Part shown: positions 1-12,480 of the stretch, in pieces | Position numbering within the stretch: the stretch's first letter is position 1 | How the letters are laid out: every line of letters starts with the position of its first letter | The notes under the pieces: model-generated | The model's database searches: none | Seen by the model: the letters and a program-made list of their open reading frames with translations, nothing else | What the model was told of the DNA's origin: nothing | Source: Ceriagrion tenellum | Lineage: Eukaryota; Arthropoda; Insecta; Odonata; Coenagrionidae | Direction of reading: 5' to 3' | Length of the DNA stretch: 64,000 nucleotides | NCBI GenBank assembly: GCA_963169105.1 | Contig: OY720641.1 | Span: forward strand, 6,773,258 to 6,837,257 | Translations under genes and position numbers: made by a program

Positions 1-1
1 A

Positions 2-1070
2 CTACGACGCATGGCTCAACTTCAGTTATCTCCCTCCGTTCTGTTCTGGTTTCATTCTTACCTATCCGATCGGCAACAGGCTGTTAAATACGGTGAATGT
101 AAAGAATCAAGTTTTCTACCTGTTCCCCGGGGAGTCCCGCAAGGCTCAATTCTTGGACCCCTATTGTTCACTATATATATCAAAGACCTCACTAGCATCA
201 TATCTCATTGCAAATACCATCTTTATGCAGACGACTTGCAGATTTATCTCGAATCCCACCCAAAGGAAATAGAAAATGCTGTTGAATTGATCAATAAAGA
301 TATCCAATCTATCTGTAAATGGTTAGCTGTTAATCGGCTGAAGTTGAATCCTGAGAAGACTAAGTCAACAATATTTGGTAGTCCTTCCTATCTGAACTTC
401 ATCTCAATGAATGGCCCTCCCAAAATAAGAGTACAGAATATCCTTATAGATTACTCGACTTCAGTGAAAAGTCTCGGGGTTCATTTAAATAACACCTTGA
501 GCTGGCGGGAGCACGTTAAAGCTATATCTAACAATGTGTATAATACTATGTACCAATTGAAGCACTTCAGGCATCTGCTCCCAATTTCACTTCGCCAGAA
601 GCTGGTTCAAACTCTGGTATTCCCATATTTTGACTATTGTTCAATCATTTTCTCAGATGTTAACTCAGAACTGTGCATTAAGCTGCAGCGTCTTCAAAAC
701 TCCTGTCTGCGTTTTGTTTTCAATATCCGCTATGATGAACACGTCACGCCTTATTACGAAAAAATTAAATGGCTGAAATTGGATAAACGCCCAAAAACTG
801 CAAAAGGCTTTATACGTGTTTAAGGTTCTGAAATCCAAAAACCCCACCTATTTGTATGAAAATTTTATATGTAATGTAGATACAGGTAAAAGATCAACTC
901 GTGTCACTGAGTTATTTTTAGCCCCTAAATTCCATACCTTATTATTTGAGCACTCTTTCCTAATTTCCTCCTGCAAGTTATGGAATTGTTTACCTGTAAA
1001 TGTTAGAACCTCTATTACAATTTCTACGTTCAAGAGAAACATGACTGATTACCCATGTAAAATTGCTTAG
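2..1070 (+). pseudogene. ORF2 reverse transcriptase, C-terminal part, frameshifted
   Basis: RNA-directed DNA polymerase fragment. Visible motifs in order: SYLSDR, then the block-B motif GVPQGSILGPLLF (about residues 41-53 counted from the Met codon at 11), the catalytic YADD at bases 224-235, an LNPEKTK block, a GVHLNNTLSW block, and a thumb segment rich in the LQRLQN type of motif that CR1/Jockey elements share. The frame beginning at 11 ends at 823. The homologous reading continues in the frame of 816-1070 (VFKVLKSKNPTYLYENF and a WNCLP block near the end), so a 1-bp indel lies at about 790-805. The Met at 11 is internal, not a true start. The fragment lacks the endonuclease. Confidence 0.85.
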
Positions 1071-1123
1071 TTTTTTGTAATCTTTTATGTTATGGCATGT
1101 ATTTATTTCTTTTCTATGTTCCA

Positions 1124-1168
1124 GGGGACTTAAAGTCCCAGAACAATAAAGACTATTTTCTATTCTAT
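1124..1168 (+). repeat. LINE 3' terminal stem-loop and TTCTA-type tail
   Basis: GGGACTT and AAGTCCC pair across one base at 1125-1139, followed by AATAAA and two TTCTA-like units. In CR1-type elements the RT recognises a 3' hairpin plus short repeats; that role here is inferred from position. Confidence 0.5.
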
Positions 1169-1339
1169 AAGTTTCTTCAAACGAAACCGGAGGTAACTTG
1201 TGAGAAGAACGATGCTCTGCATAAAGTGACACAAACTGATAGGTCGCTATACAAACTATTTCCATAGACTTCAACTGCCATGCGTAATACCGTCTTGATG
1301 AAAAATATCGCATGGCGATATCTACGGTATATCGCAGTC

Positions 1340-1745
1340 GATGTAACGCAAATCCCGTTCGAAGGGGAGGGTGGAAGTGTTTAGCAGCGCATTGGAATGC
1401 GTCCATTGAGGGACGAAGGAGGAGGAGGGAGTACTCGACCCGTTTCGCTCTCTCATTCCCTCGTGGCGATCGAGGGGAACAACTGCAGAACAAAGGAAAG
1501 TTGCGGAGAGTGGTCGGTGAGGTGGGGGCGGGGGGGGGGAGGCGGGGTGAAGGATATGGGAGAGGAGGGGAAGAGAAAGAGGATTTTCGCCCAATTGGTC
1601 CGCATCCTCGCACCGTGGGCAAGAGAGGGACAGAGGAGATGGAAAAGGTGGCAAATAGAGGCAACACAAGGGTAGGCTCTGAGCTGGGAGCAAATAGAAC
1701 GCGTCTTCCGTGAGCAGGAGTAGGATAGTGATTGGGAGAGGAAAC
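1340..1745. other. Purine- and G-rich island
   Basis: Strongly GC-rich compared with its surroundings, with GAGG/GGAG runs and a G tract at about 1524-1545 that could form a G-quadruplex. Open frames on both strands here are low-complexity (Arg/Gly/Glu or Pro/Ser/Leu rich) and match nothing I know, so I do not call a gene. It could be a promoter-associated island or merely a purine tract. Confidence 0.35.
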
Positions 1746-4700
1746 GGAGAGAATTTTGACTCAAAAGAGGTCGAATATTGGTAAATAAGTAGGATAAAAT
1801 AAAATTCTGGATATGGCGTTTCTATTCCGCTTTTACGTACCCGCCATAATCGACTTTTCCATCGCATGCTCTGATTTTGCGATCTTCTCCATGAAGTTAC
1901 TCTCATAAAAGAATTTTAAAAACAGAAAAACGACTCGTTTAATAACGCGTTCATACTTTGATCGGAGTAATATCAAGATTCTAAACGAGACTTTTGTTAT
2001 TTTAATAAAATATGGAAATAAAAAGGCTTAACGGCAAGTAAAATACGCTGAATATTGCAATTAAATTATGAAATATCCCAGGAAAATTGTTCGGCTCTGC
2101 AACTGCTCTGCTTAACATAATAACAGATAGCAAACAAATTAAAAAAGCAATGTTTTGATTTGTAGTCTGCTTAACTAAAGTGATCTATGTTATTAATTTT
2201 AAAGAAATTGAGTAAAAAATATACTATATGGCTTTGAGTTTCTACAGTGGAATATATTGCAAACGTAGACTAAATCCAGGTAAACAGGCATAAATTATTT
2301 TTTAAATATTTATTTATTCGAGGCTTAATTTACCAAAAAAATCACTGTGGGAAAGAGAAATCCCAAACAATATTTATAAACAAAGATGTTTTGGATAAGA
2401 TAATTTGGATATGAAAAAGTAAAGAATTAAAACCATCGTCGCACTTCATCCAACGGCCAAAATAATAATTTCATTATATATGACAATTATTACCTACGAG
2501 ACAGGAATAATATTAATAGTACAATTTTGCGAAAATATGGAAATTAAAATCATGAAATCTATATATAGTTTAGGAGATAGATAAACCAATTCTAAGTCAA
2601 AGTGGGGTTTAAATTTCATATTAATAAAATCAGGATTCAGGAAGAGTATCACGTGCCAAATTCCATGAATACATGTTCTTATCAGGAAAATAAACAAATA
2701 TTTTTAGCATGGTATTTTTAAAGTGTTTAGTATATTGTTCATAAGCCACCATTGATGAAATATAAATTAGTTTTTTTAGAAAAGAATCGTAGACCAATAT
2801 TTGAGCGACTGCGTTCCAAGGCAACACGACGGTGATGAAAGACTAAATGATTAGAGAGATAGAGTTTATGAGGATACGAGCTGGCTTGCTAAATCTAGAA
2901 GAAGTAGATGCATGTTACACCCCTTGGCCGCAAGCTGCACGTCTTTTCATTCCTTTTCCTTCATGAAAGTAGAACTTAACATGCTCAACGTAAGTTTTAT
3001 TTTCCGGTCCCGATACCTGAAACATCTCCTCCTAAGGGTGTATCAGCCGAGAAAATATTTATTAATGTCATCTAAAACTACTTTGGTTAAGGATATTTGA
3101 CGCTTAAAAAGTGTTGACCTTAAAAGCTATAAGGATACTATTGGAATGTTGTTGACGAAAGGAGCTATTAGTTAAATATACTAAGGCCACATTTACTCGA
3201 CTGTTTTTCAAACACAGAACACATTAAAATTTCCAAATAAAGATGAATATTGGAGCAAAGGAATAAAAAGTACTGGTATTTTAAATAAAATTGATTTAAT
3301 AATTATATTATTTATTTATTTAAAAATATACACTCGACGACTTAACAGATAGTCAGGTAACTTCCTCAATGTCGTCACTAGGATTAGTTTACTCCCGCCG
3401 GGTAGTACCAACTTGGAATGTTTCCTGCACATAAAGATTTCAATAAAAATTACAGACCTCGATTTCCTTCCTTTGATAACGGCAATATGTTGTCCTACTC
3501 CAGCAGCCTACTATTAACTCTTGTTGTGTAAACTGTCCCAAAATATTGTGAGGTAAATTAGATATCACTACATTTGTATATCTTAACTCCCTAAAATAGC
3601 ATTGTCAGAAATGACCATAAGGTAGCGTTTTGATAAAATATTATAATTACCGTACAAAAAATTATCAAACATATGCCGTGTCTGAAGGAAAACTGGTCAT
3701 TAGAGAATTGTTGCTAAATAATCCTTCGTCATGCATAACTTCTGTAATTTGATCTGTATGGATTGTTTATTTTTTTAACAAATTAACTATTTTATGTTCT
3801 TCAAAGTTAAAGGTTTTGTGGCCCACTTGACTTGCCCTTAATTTTGCTGGTAAGATTTTTAATATAATCATAATTCGAAAATGGGGCTAAAATAGCATTT
3901 GACTCTTCTAAACCTCATTTCCCTCGAGTGAAATCTGGACAGGACTTCATTACTCGATGGAGGTTCCATCGTGAGGCTATTGGCTTTATTACATGGATAA
4001 ATAAAATAACGTGATGGTGATTTTCTTTTCTTAACCTTAATATCAATATGTTATAATTTTTAGTGCTATATGAGGAAACTCTAAAATTGGAGCTAGTTAT
4101 TGTTTTATTTCTCCTGTTGTCTCCACAAATTCGGTTTTGGGGGAAAATCTCATTCTAAATGCAGAAAATATTCTATTTAAAAAGGAGAGTATACTTAAAA
4201 TGCTAAATTCTTGGACTATGATGACTGGAGAGAGCAATTACCTGATATAAGTAAAAATTTATGAGTACCAGAATAATGGACAAGTACCCTGTGTTTCTCA
4301 CCTCAGCCTTCTTTTCGCATTCAAAAACCATTATGTAGAGTCTTCTGCGAAAAACTTGGGTTTATGTCGTAAAATTCGTGACCAATATCTTACCTTAGGG
4401 AAAAATGATATAACTCAGGAATCTCAGAAAAATACAAAAAATAATCCACCAAGATTTTACACCAGAAATGAACTAAATTATATCAAAGGATTTTCAAGAA
4501 CGTTTCTTCATGCACAGCAGGCTTTATGACGCGGATTTGGGGTTAAAAAGAAATAATTTCTGATAAACGATAAAGGTTAGAGCCATAGATAGGTGATACA
4601 AGTGACACATTTCAACAGGCTTCCGGTAAACTGACCCGATTCGACATTGGAATTGACGTCGGATGGAATGCATCCCCTTTTTGCGCTTTCTGTAAATCGC

Positions 4701-7700
4701 CTTCGTTTAAGTTTGTCATGAAAACGGCTTTGATGATGGCCGTTCAAAGGTACTTCATGCTGCCAATCGTAGGGGTTTAAAACCTTTTGGGAATTCTCCA
4801 CTGACGAATGCTTCAGAAGTCTTTTGGGGCGCCTGAAATACGACCGAAAATCGCGGGGAGAGAGAGCTGCGCTCTCCCGGTCCAGTCGCTTAAAGCGATC
4901 GGGAAACGGCTCTCTGATAGCCAGGCCTCGCGCGTTCATCACACCACGCCTTTGGCTTTCCCTCAGATTCCACGCACGTGGAAAAAGCGACTTTTGCCGC
5001 GCGGCGAAGAAATGAAGGGATGGGTGAGGTGGAGAAGATTGCGACGCAGTGTAATAAAAACTCCCCAGTTGAAAACCGTGATCGCGAAAATGGAAGCTCA
5101 ATTGCGACTCACGAAAACATGACTTTAGTATTGAGGTTTATATAGATGGTGGTATTAATGGTAAGACCTAATTAAGTACAGAATATTCAGTCGACCCCTT
5201 GTACATGCATTGTTTGCGCTATCGCAAAGATTCAGAAGAGATTGACGATTTTCAGGTGTCACAGACGTATATCCGTTCGAATAAACGGAGTTGTAATATT
5301 TGAATACGAAGATCACTACTTATTTCAAATCAAATATGACATCATTTGCAAGTTTTTCTTTTATCGATTACAGAATACCATTGCAATAACAGACTTAGCA
5401 ATCCAATAGTTTATACCTCTGACTGATTTTTTCATTACTGCCAAATATGACCGTCACGCCGCATGACATCATATTAATTGTCTGTTACTGAAGATAAAGT
5501 TTTATTGCTTAACATTGTTTTTCAGTCATAACGGAGATTAAAATTTTTTACATACGCAATCCAAATTGTGAGGAATATTTTTGAATTAACAGAGTGGTTA
5601 ATTTAGGTAAATATTCTACCACGACACGTACAACGAATATAAGTATGTGTAATAAACTGAACCAATCCATGCCGCCACTAATCTGCATAAAGTAATACCT
5701 AAAGTTTGGATAAAAAATAATATAACACAACTAAGTTTAAACATAATCATCTTACACAAATATTTCCCAGTTGAAAAGTGTAAGGCTTTTGCCTGTTAAC
5801 TGTTCATTGGCGCTTCAAAGGAGGAATTTAAGGTGATTATTCCCATGCCGACTTTATTTTCGTCAAATTTTCAGCGCTCGGGTGACGGTAAAACGGAATC
5901 ACTATGGCACTGAGTCACCAATTTGGTTGGTATTTCGGCTCCTTCACTCAAAGCTCAGTGTTTGCTCTCACAGTTTGATTCCGCAAGTATATTCACTTAT
6001 TAACATCAGTTTATAGAGCTATTATAAGAAAAGATTATCTAAACCAGATTCGATGATTAAGCAATCATTCCCCATTCGGAAAACTGATTTTTGAGGGCCA
6101 TCCATTATTTTCGATCCGACGGTACACGAGTCGTGACGTTGATTTCAGGTAGAATCAGTTCTTGCGTAAAACTTTTTCTTTCAAATTTCCCTTTGAAAAT
6201 CTATTTCCATCAGTCATTGGAAAGGTTGAGGGTTGTATTTCAAAGGTATTGGGACTCGCGATTCATCAAACACAGAAATAAAAGAAAAATAATTCATTAT
6301 GACGTGAATCGTAGGATGACTGAGATGGATCATTCATTACATGACGTGCGATAGGCTATTGTGGCATTTTTTTTCGAAAGAGGATCAATAGCTTCCGAAT
6401 ATGCAAAACGAACGAGGGAAATACGTTGAAGCGCATCGCTGGTTGCTCATTCACGGCCGGCGTGCTATATGAAACCTGTCGTCATTCACGTGGGTTCTGA
6501 TTCACAAAACGTAGCGCATATGCCGCAAGACCGTATTCGGCGCTCAAAAATCATGAATATTCAAGAGCGCGCTTGTGTCACGTGCATATTTACACCTCAA
6601 TCGGAATGGAAGTCAGATGGCGTTGTGATCAGCACGAATGAACCGAAAAAGGAGGGAGTTGAAGGTCGGTTGTCTCATGGACCTTTGATATCTCGAGTGC
6701 ATAGCTCTTGTTTTGTAGAGCTGCAATATAAAATGATCAGTCCACGAATCACTACTTTGACTGTGAAGGTCCATGGCAGCATTTTTACAATGTTCACCTT
6801 CGTCAGAATCGTGAGTATTCGGGTGTAAATATATTGAACGAGATCAGTGACGCACAAAGTACTTAAATGAGCATTACGTTGTGAAGGCTCTTATCTGAGG
6901 AGAGGGGATATTTTTGGTAGAGTAGCGATATCAAAGCTCTACAACGTACTTAGGACGTATAATACGGTATCATTGTAGAGTTTCAAGTACAGAATTAAGT
7001 ACTGCCATATGCGATCCGTATATAGCAGTACAAATGACAAGTATGGCCCGGAAGCAGTAACATTAATTACTTTACTTGTGCAATCATCTCAACGAAATAA
7101 TGAAAGCCTTTTCAAACCATGCAAAGACCTGCGAGAGGAAGAATCAATTACCGTTGTGATTTTATATGGAACTTTTCACCGTTTTTCGGCACTTTACCAA
7201 TCACAAAGCAAATATTAAAAGGTCCAGTGGTGAAACAAACAAGCAAAGAGCCAAAAAAATCTTTCGATCGATGGCAAGGGCGAAGGAATTAAATTTTCGC
7301 ACGAACGGGGGTGAATAGTAACGAGTGATGGGGAATTGGCGGGGATAGTGGAGGGAGAGAGACAGAGGGTGTGAGGGAAAACGTTAAAATAGAATCAATT
7401 AGAGGGCGGGGATAAATATTCATGAGAAAGAAACTGGATTCAAGAGACCGTAAAATGGAAATGGGGAGCAAACTAATCGGTAACAATGGATTCTGGTGGA
7501 GAATAAAGGGAATTTATTCGGATGGTTCTTGAGGAAAAGAATTATTTTCTAAGAGCACTCAATTCAATGGAGAATCATAGAAGCAGCTTTTAAAGTCTCG
7601 TGATATAACTTTTATTTTACTTCCGACTTCTACGCTGCAAATCCTAGGCCATTTCTGCGCTATTTAAGACCCAAGCAAACTTAAATGATACATAAACGTA

Positions 7701-7922
7701 TCCGTTTTTAGTGATCATCCTGAATGATGATACATTAAACTGTATCCCAAAGATGTAATTGGATTCTGGTAAGTTAATTGTTTAATCTCGTAATACAATA
7801 TAAAAAAAGCTCTAAAACATTTTTATAAACCCAGGTATTACTGCGCTTCTCATACAGTTTGATTTCAATGGAATAATATGTAAAATATCTCAAAACAGCA
7901 GGTGAAATTTTTATTTTGGAAC
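1746..7922. other. No gene recognised; AT-rich with one GC-richer patch
   Basis: Read in all frames. The longest open frames (4577-5101 minus, 4808-5122 plus, 6469-6828 plus) have no recognisable domain, signal peptide or splice context. The patch at about 4790-5060 is GC-richer and open on both strands, as GC-rich non-coding DNA tends to be. A purine-rich stretch lies at about 7320-7400. I see no tRNA or transposon motif. Confidence 0.5.
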
Positions 7923-8030
7923 TAATATGAATTTATGTAATTATTATCACTGTCCCGAATAGGAATTTAATTACTAATTATCACTGTCCCGAATATGAAT
8001 TTATTAATTTATTATCACTGTCCCGAAAAC
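7923..8030. repeat. 34-bp tandem repeat, about three copies
   Basis: The word TATCACTGTCCCGAA starts at 7945, 7979 and 8013, giving a strict 34-base period; the AT-rich part of the unit (AATATGAATTTAT type) also precedes the first copy. It abuts the SINE-like segment on its right and may be that element's 3' tail. Confidence 0.8.
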
Positions 8031-8195
8031 ATAATAAATGGCCGTTTTACATTACATTAAAATTGGTGATAGCCAAATACAAGTGAAAAGTAAATCCACC
8101 CAGGCGAGGCTCGAACTCTAGGCCCCCCTTTGAATGAAAGAAAAACGATTTATCGCGACGCCGTCGGACCGACGACATCAAAATATTTCTACGAT
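8031..8195 (-). mobile_element. Possible tRNA-derived SINE
   Basis: Read on the minus strand, AGTTCGAGCCTC at about 8107-8118 resembles an RNA polymerase III B box (GGTTCRANYCC), followed by the GCCTGGGTGGATTT wording often seen after tRNA-like heads. The A box upstream is not convincing. The 34-bp repeats at 7923-8030 would be its tail. It is a different family from the three related SINEs at 44, 47 and 54 kb. Confidence 0.35.
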
Positions 8196-8739
8196 ATAAA
8201 TTAAATGAGTAGATATAAATTGCCGACGGGGATACATTGGCGGAAAATTAGGAAATAGAATAATACAAGGAGAAGGAAATGACAACCAATTTCCTCCATA
8301 GAATCTTTTTTGTGCAAAGGTAACTCCGAATCAGCAGAAAATGTAACATACTTAGCCAGTAACATAGCTAACAGTTCCATCCAAGTGGAAGAAAACTAAT
8401 GAAATCACTGTTCGTGGGAGTCTTTATTGCTTTCATATATCTCCATAAACAGTCCTTTGTAGCTGTTTTTATAATAGTTATTCTCACAATAAGTTGATAT
8501 GTTGGCAATAGACAAGGCACTGATGGACAATTTAGTAATATAATGATTCTGTGTCCGTTACATGTTTCTCCCTATCGACTGCTGCTCATTCATTTTGAAC
8601 CTTCTAAGCCATTACTTGTGGTTTCAGAATAAATAAATTTGAAATTAGTCTTCTGCTTCTCTTGTAAACGACCAAGTGCAATAGCCTTATATATAGTATA
8701 TTTAGTTTTTATAGATTTCGCTTTCTAGATTACGTTATT

Positions 8740-9078
8740 TTTTGTACATACATGTGGACAAAATTATTTAATACACTACCCGCTGAAATAAAAAATGTAA
8801 ATCCAATACCAATACAATGAAACTGACCAAAGGCTGGCTATTTTCTCGTGAAAATTTTTAGTATCATTTTTTATCGTTTTTTTCATGATTTTAAATTGTA
8901 ACTGTCACTTATAATACTGTTACTGCTTTTTTTATGAATGGCATACTTTCATTGTATCTGCTGGTGGCTCACTTCACCTCTCAGGAGGACCTTGGAGACC
9001 ACCTAAAGCTCCCGTTATAATTTTTGTATTCATAATTGTAAATACTATGTGGGAGTAAATAAAATATATCATATCATT
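8740..9078 (+). mobile_element. 5'-truncated LINE 3' end
   Basis: Bases 8754-8820 read WTKLFNTLPAEIKNVNPI and then stop, the usual last block (W-N-LP-EIK-PI) of CR1/Jockey ORF2 proteins. A 3' UTR follows with a hairpin (GGTGG at 8963-8967 with CCACC at 8999-9003; inner CCTC/GAGG), AATAAA-like sequence at about 9057 and an ATATC-type short repeat ending near 9078. Only the 3' terminal few hundred bases were inserted or have survived. Confidence 0.65.
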
Positions 9079-12000
9079 ACTTCCAGAATGAGCAAAACAA
9101 AAATAATTCCTTTAATATAATCTTTTCCACTTTCTAATAATGTTCTTAGAGCCAAAGTCGTATTATTGGTTAAACTTCCCATACTTAATCCAAACTGCTT
9201 TTCGGGTAGGTTTCTTTCTTTGACGACCTTCTACATAATACTGATGACCCGAGTGCGATACTGAATTAAATGCTTACCCTATACTCTTTGCTCTCAGAAT
9301 ATTGGTATTTTAAGATTTAGTAATTTCAAGGGCCGCGATTAGTGCTGTTCTCCATAATCACTTAAAAATTTGCCATCCTTATCCTCTCAATAAACTAGAA
9401 TATAAGTCATAATACCTCATGTTTTAGCATTTTAAGTAACTCAGACCTGTTATCATTTACCCCCACTGCGTCACGCGCTTTAATAACTTGAATTCACTAT
9501 ACAACTTCAGATAGCTAGGTGCATTAATTTGTCGGAAGAAAAGCTTGGACTGTTATCTGAGGATTTCAAATATAAATAACTGAATTGAATGAATTTCTTG
9601 CATTACAAACTACACATGGCTCATAAAACATCCTAACTGATGCATTGGATCTAGGCAAGTTTGATTAATTCCAGAATATTCATTAAATAAATATGCGGCT
9701 TTGTAGCAGGACAAACTCAAATAATCCAAATAATCAAAAGTGCACGAAGAGACCCAGAAGAACTTTTTAACAATTTAACTCCTTACGAGTACAACCATGC
9801 TCGAACGCAGTGATTTTTTGGTTTATTTGAAGTCATTTTTCAACCTTATTACTATAGAGTACGCGGCAAATGGGAGAACTCAAATATTTGCAAACGAATT
9901 AATAAAGGAGCAGAAATTTAGACATCACAGCAGCATCATTCCTAAAGTGGAATGATCCAGAGCCAATCTCTTTTTTAATAGCGATTGCAGAAGACTTACA
10001 CAACTAGTCAACCCACCTATTTGGTACAAAAAATATTACATTATTAATAATATTAACTTATTCCAGAAATCAAATGCGTTGCTTCAACACTAAAATCATA
10101 AGGTACTTAGTAAACTGACCTTAAAGCTGTTAATGACTTTTCGAGGAATAATGGTAATAAATTAGAAAACTGTAATAGGGATCTCCACAGACATTTATTT
10201 TCATATTCGATATTATCTTAGTGCATATACCCTATACTAAGTTTTCGGCCTTAAGTAAGGAATTGGAATTTTAAGGAATTGTAACAATTTCAGATGAACT
10301 TCAATAAATAGTAGCGCTTTTTTAAACTAAACAAATCATCGTTTTTAAGCAGTTTTTAATTCACTTTTTGCCGCTTATAATTACCTGAATGAGTGTAAAG
10401 AAAAAAATGAAAGAGAAGTAGATATGCCTCAGACTAACTTCCATCAATTCCCACTCTTTCCTTCCCGTTTCAAAATAGTTCGCTTTGAGAAGTAAAAGCT
10501 CGTAAACTTAATTAGATCTGCCTTCCATCCTGACCTTTGGCTAAAATTTTGCAGTCGCAATGGACTAAGCGAATTAATTTGAGTGATTTCCGTCGATTTC
10601 TCGTTAATTTAGCCGAGCAGAGGAGAAGGAACAACGTCACAGTCGGTATATTTACGAAGTGAGTCGCGAAGATCTCAGAGCCATCCATTGGAGTGAATTG
10701 CTGGATGAGACAAAGACTGGATGACTTTGGAATGGTGGAATTTTTAAGTGGCTCTCTCGTTACCGTCATACTAGGATATTCCGTAGAAAGTACTTAAATA
10801 ACGAGGCAAATGACGTTTGATGGCAGTTTAAACCTCGGTCTCAGTGCAGCGCTCCGCGACAGTAGGTCAAAGCCAATAAGAGGTTCCTCTTCATCCTTTT
10901 CTCTGCTTTAATTCCATTAATTGCACAGCATCAGAGTGACCTCAACAGCCGCACATTTTGACGAAAACGTACTGTTTATAAATTGACCAAGGAGGTGTTT
11001 TGAATGAAGATACAATATAATGTATTTAGTGAAATTACGCTTGAATTATTTTCTGAGAACGAAGTGTAATCGACGGTATAAAGAAAAATTAGAATCATAC
11101 AGAGGCTATTGAATCTGATGATATATTGTAACAAATGACAGGGGTTTGTTTTAAATGGGAGGTGCCTATTTAGCGGTGACGATGATGTCGTTAGTAATAA
11201 AGCGAAAGTTTATTTACCCACTAGAAAAGCGTGATCCAGATATATCGGATCTCAACTGAGTCCCACGTTTGAACAAGTGATAGATGATTTTATTCAAGGA
11301 AATATTTTCATTTCAGGACGATGGATAAGAACAATCAATAATGAGTTTGAAACATCTACGGCAGCACTCTCTCATAAAAGAAGAAAATTATATAATGAAA
11401 ACAATTACGATGAAATAATTTTTAGAATAAACGTTCATAAATAGGCAGCAAAAACGATTTTTTTTCAGTAATAATAGTAAGCTATATTTAACATAGTTCT
11501 GAAAGCAAAGAAACTAGGGTTGAGAGCATGAAGCAGACAGTGGACTGCGTGCGAACAGCAAGACTTATCAAAAACACGTAGTAAAACTGCATGAAATTTC
11601 AACACCTCCATTGCGTATTATGATTTTTACCGGTGTAACGAGCCTTGCTACCTACAGTACATGTAATAATTAATTCTAAAATCAAATGGAAATTTTTATT
11701 ACTTCGTTCAATATTATATCTTTTATGCTTTGTCATAAATAAAAATATCATTCTTTATGGCTCAAATGCGTTCCTCTTGAAAAAGTTACGAGAATTACGG
11801 TTCAACTATATGTCCAACTGCATTTCTTGCCGCTAGAGTACGAAGCGATACAGGAACATAGGTTCAATTTCGTCTCTATCACATGGACGGTTTTCTTTTA
11901 GGAGAAGCCACTGAAAATTGCTTCTCAAAGTATTGAATTTATGTAATAACATAACATACATACGAAGAAATGGAGATAAAAACATACACGTCTGTAAAAT

Positions 12001-12360
12001 AATTTCGCGCAAAATGCTAGTTTCCGTACAGCCCATAGTCAAAATAGTCTTGCTGTGATAATAGCCTCACATTCACAATGACAGATTGTTGGTGCTTAGA
12101 AATTTGCTTAGTTATAGAAATAGCCGCCGATAGCCAACTGTCGAACACAGCTGCGGAGTTAGCATATGGACGTTGGCAGTAAATAGCAACCGTAGCAACG
12201 AATACGAACGTCAATTTAACATCAAAAAAGCCTAACTTTACGCTGTCATTACTTGATCATAGGAATGTTGCTAGGTGCTAGCACTTTACTTCATGTTTTC
12301 ATGATGTGGTGTCGTCAAATCAAACCTCATATTTTGTTCTTCGTTTGTCCGCCTATTCGC
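9079..12360. other. No gene recognised
   Basis: AT-rich sequence without motifs I recognise. The open frames (for example 10512-10769 minus and 11645-11836 plus) are short and look random. A somewhat GC-richer segment at about 10780-10940 has no coding signal. Confidence 0.5.
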
Positions 12361-12480
12361 TGTGAAGAGGACAGCCACTGACAGCCGGTTTACGCCGGCC
12401 GTTTCACCAAATTAACGGCACCACGGCGCGGCGATCGCCGTCTACCGCCGACCATCGCCGTATATCGAGAGTACCCAATA
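12361..12480. other. GC-rich palindrome cluster
   Basis: An island of CG-rich words within AT-rich DNA. It contains a perfect 12-base palindrome (CGGCGATCGCCG) at about 12428, a GCCGG…CCGGC inverted pair at about 12383-12399, and the ATCGCCGT word twice. The function is unknown; it may be the tip of an old foldback element. Confidence 0.35.

Larger units (their letters stand above)
1..1168 (+). mobile_element. 3' part of a CR1/Jockey-group non-LTR retrotransposon
   Basis: The reading frame is open from base 2, so the element continues beyond the left edge of the window. What remains is the RT palm, thumb, C-terminal region, a short 3' UTR, an AATAAA at 1144-1149 and a short-repeat end (TTCTA units, about 1157-1168) instead of a long poly-A. 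This is the layout of CR1/Jockey-type LINEs, which copy themselves into a nicked target using the 3' end of their own RNA. The clade call rests on motif style and is uncertain between CR1, Jockey, Daphne and Kiri-like groups. A single frameshift shows the copy is dead. Confidence 0.85.

Noticed and set aside
990..1667. 225-codon open frame on the minus strand
   Set aside because: It crosses the 3' end of the plus-strand LINE and a G-rich low-complexity island; the composition explains the open frame and no domain is visible.
4577..5101. 174-codon minus-strand frame overlapping a 104-codon plus-strand frame
   Set aside because: Both strands are open in a GC-richer patch and neither product resembles a known family, so I treat it as a compositional effect.
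7923..8030. CRISPR-like array
   Set aside because: Units are directly tandem with a 34-base period and no unique spacers, in a eukaryotic context.
10780..10940. Core promoter with a TCAGT initiator
   Set aside because: The pentamer is too common, and no TATA box, downstream element or coding exon supports it.
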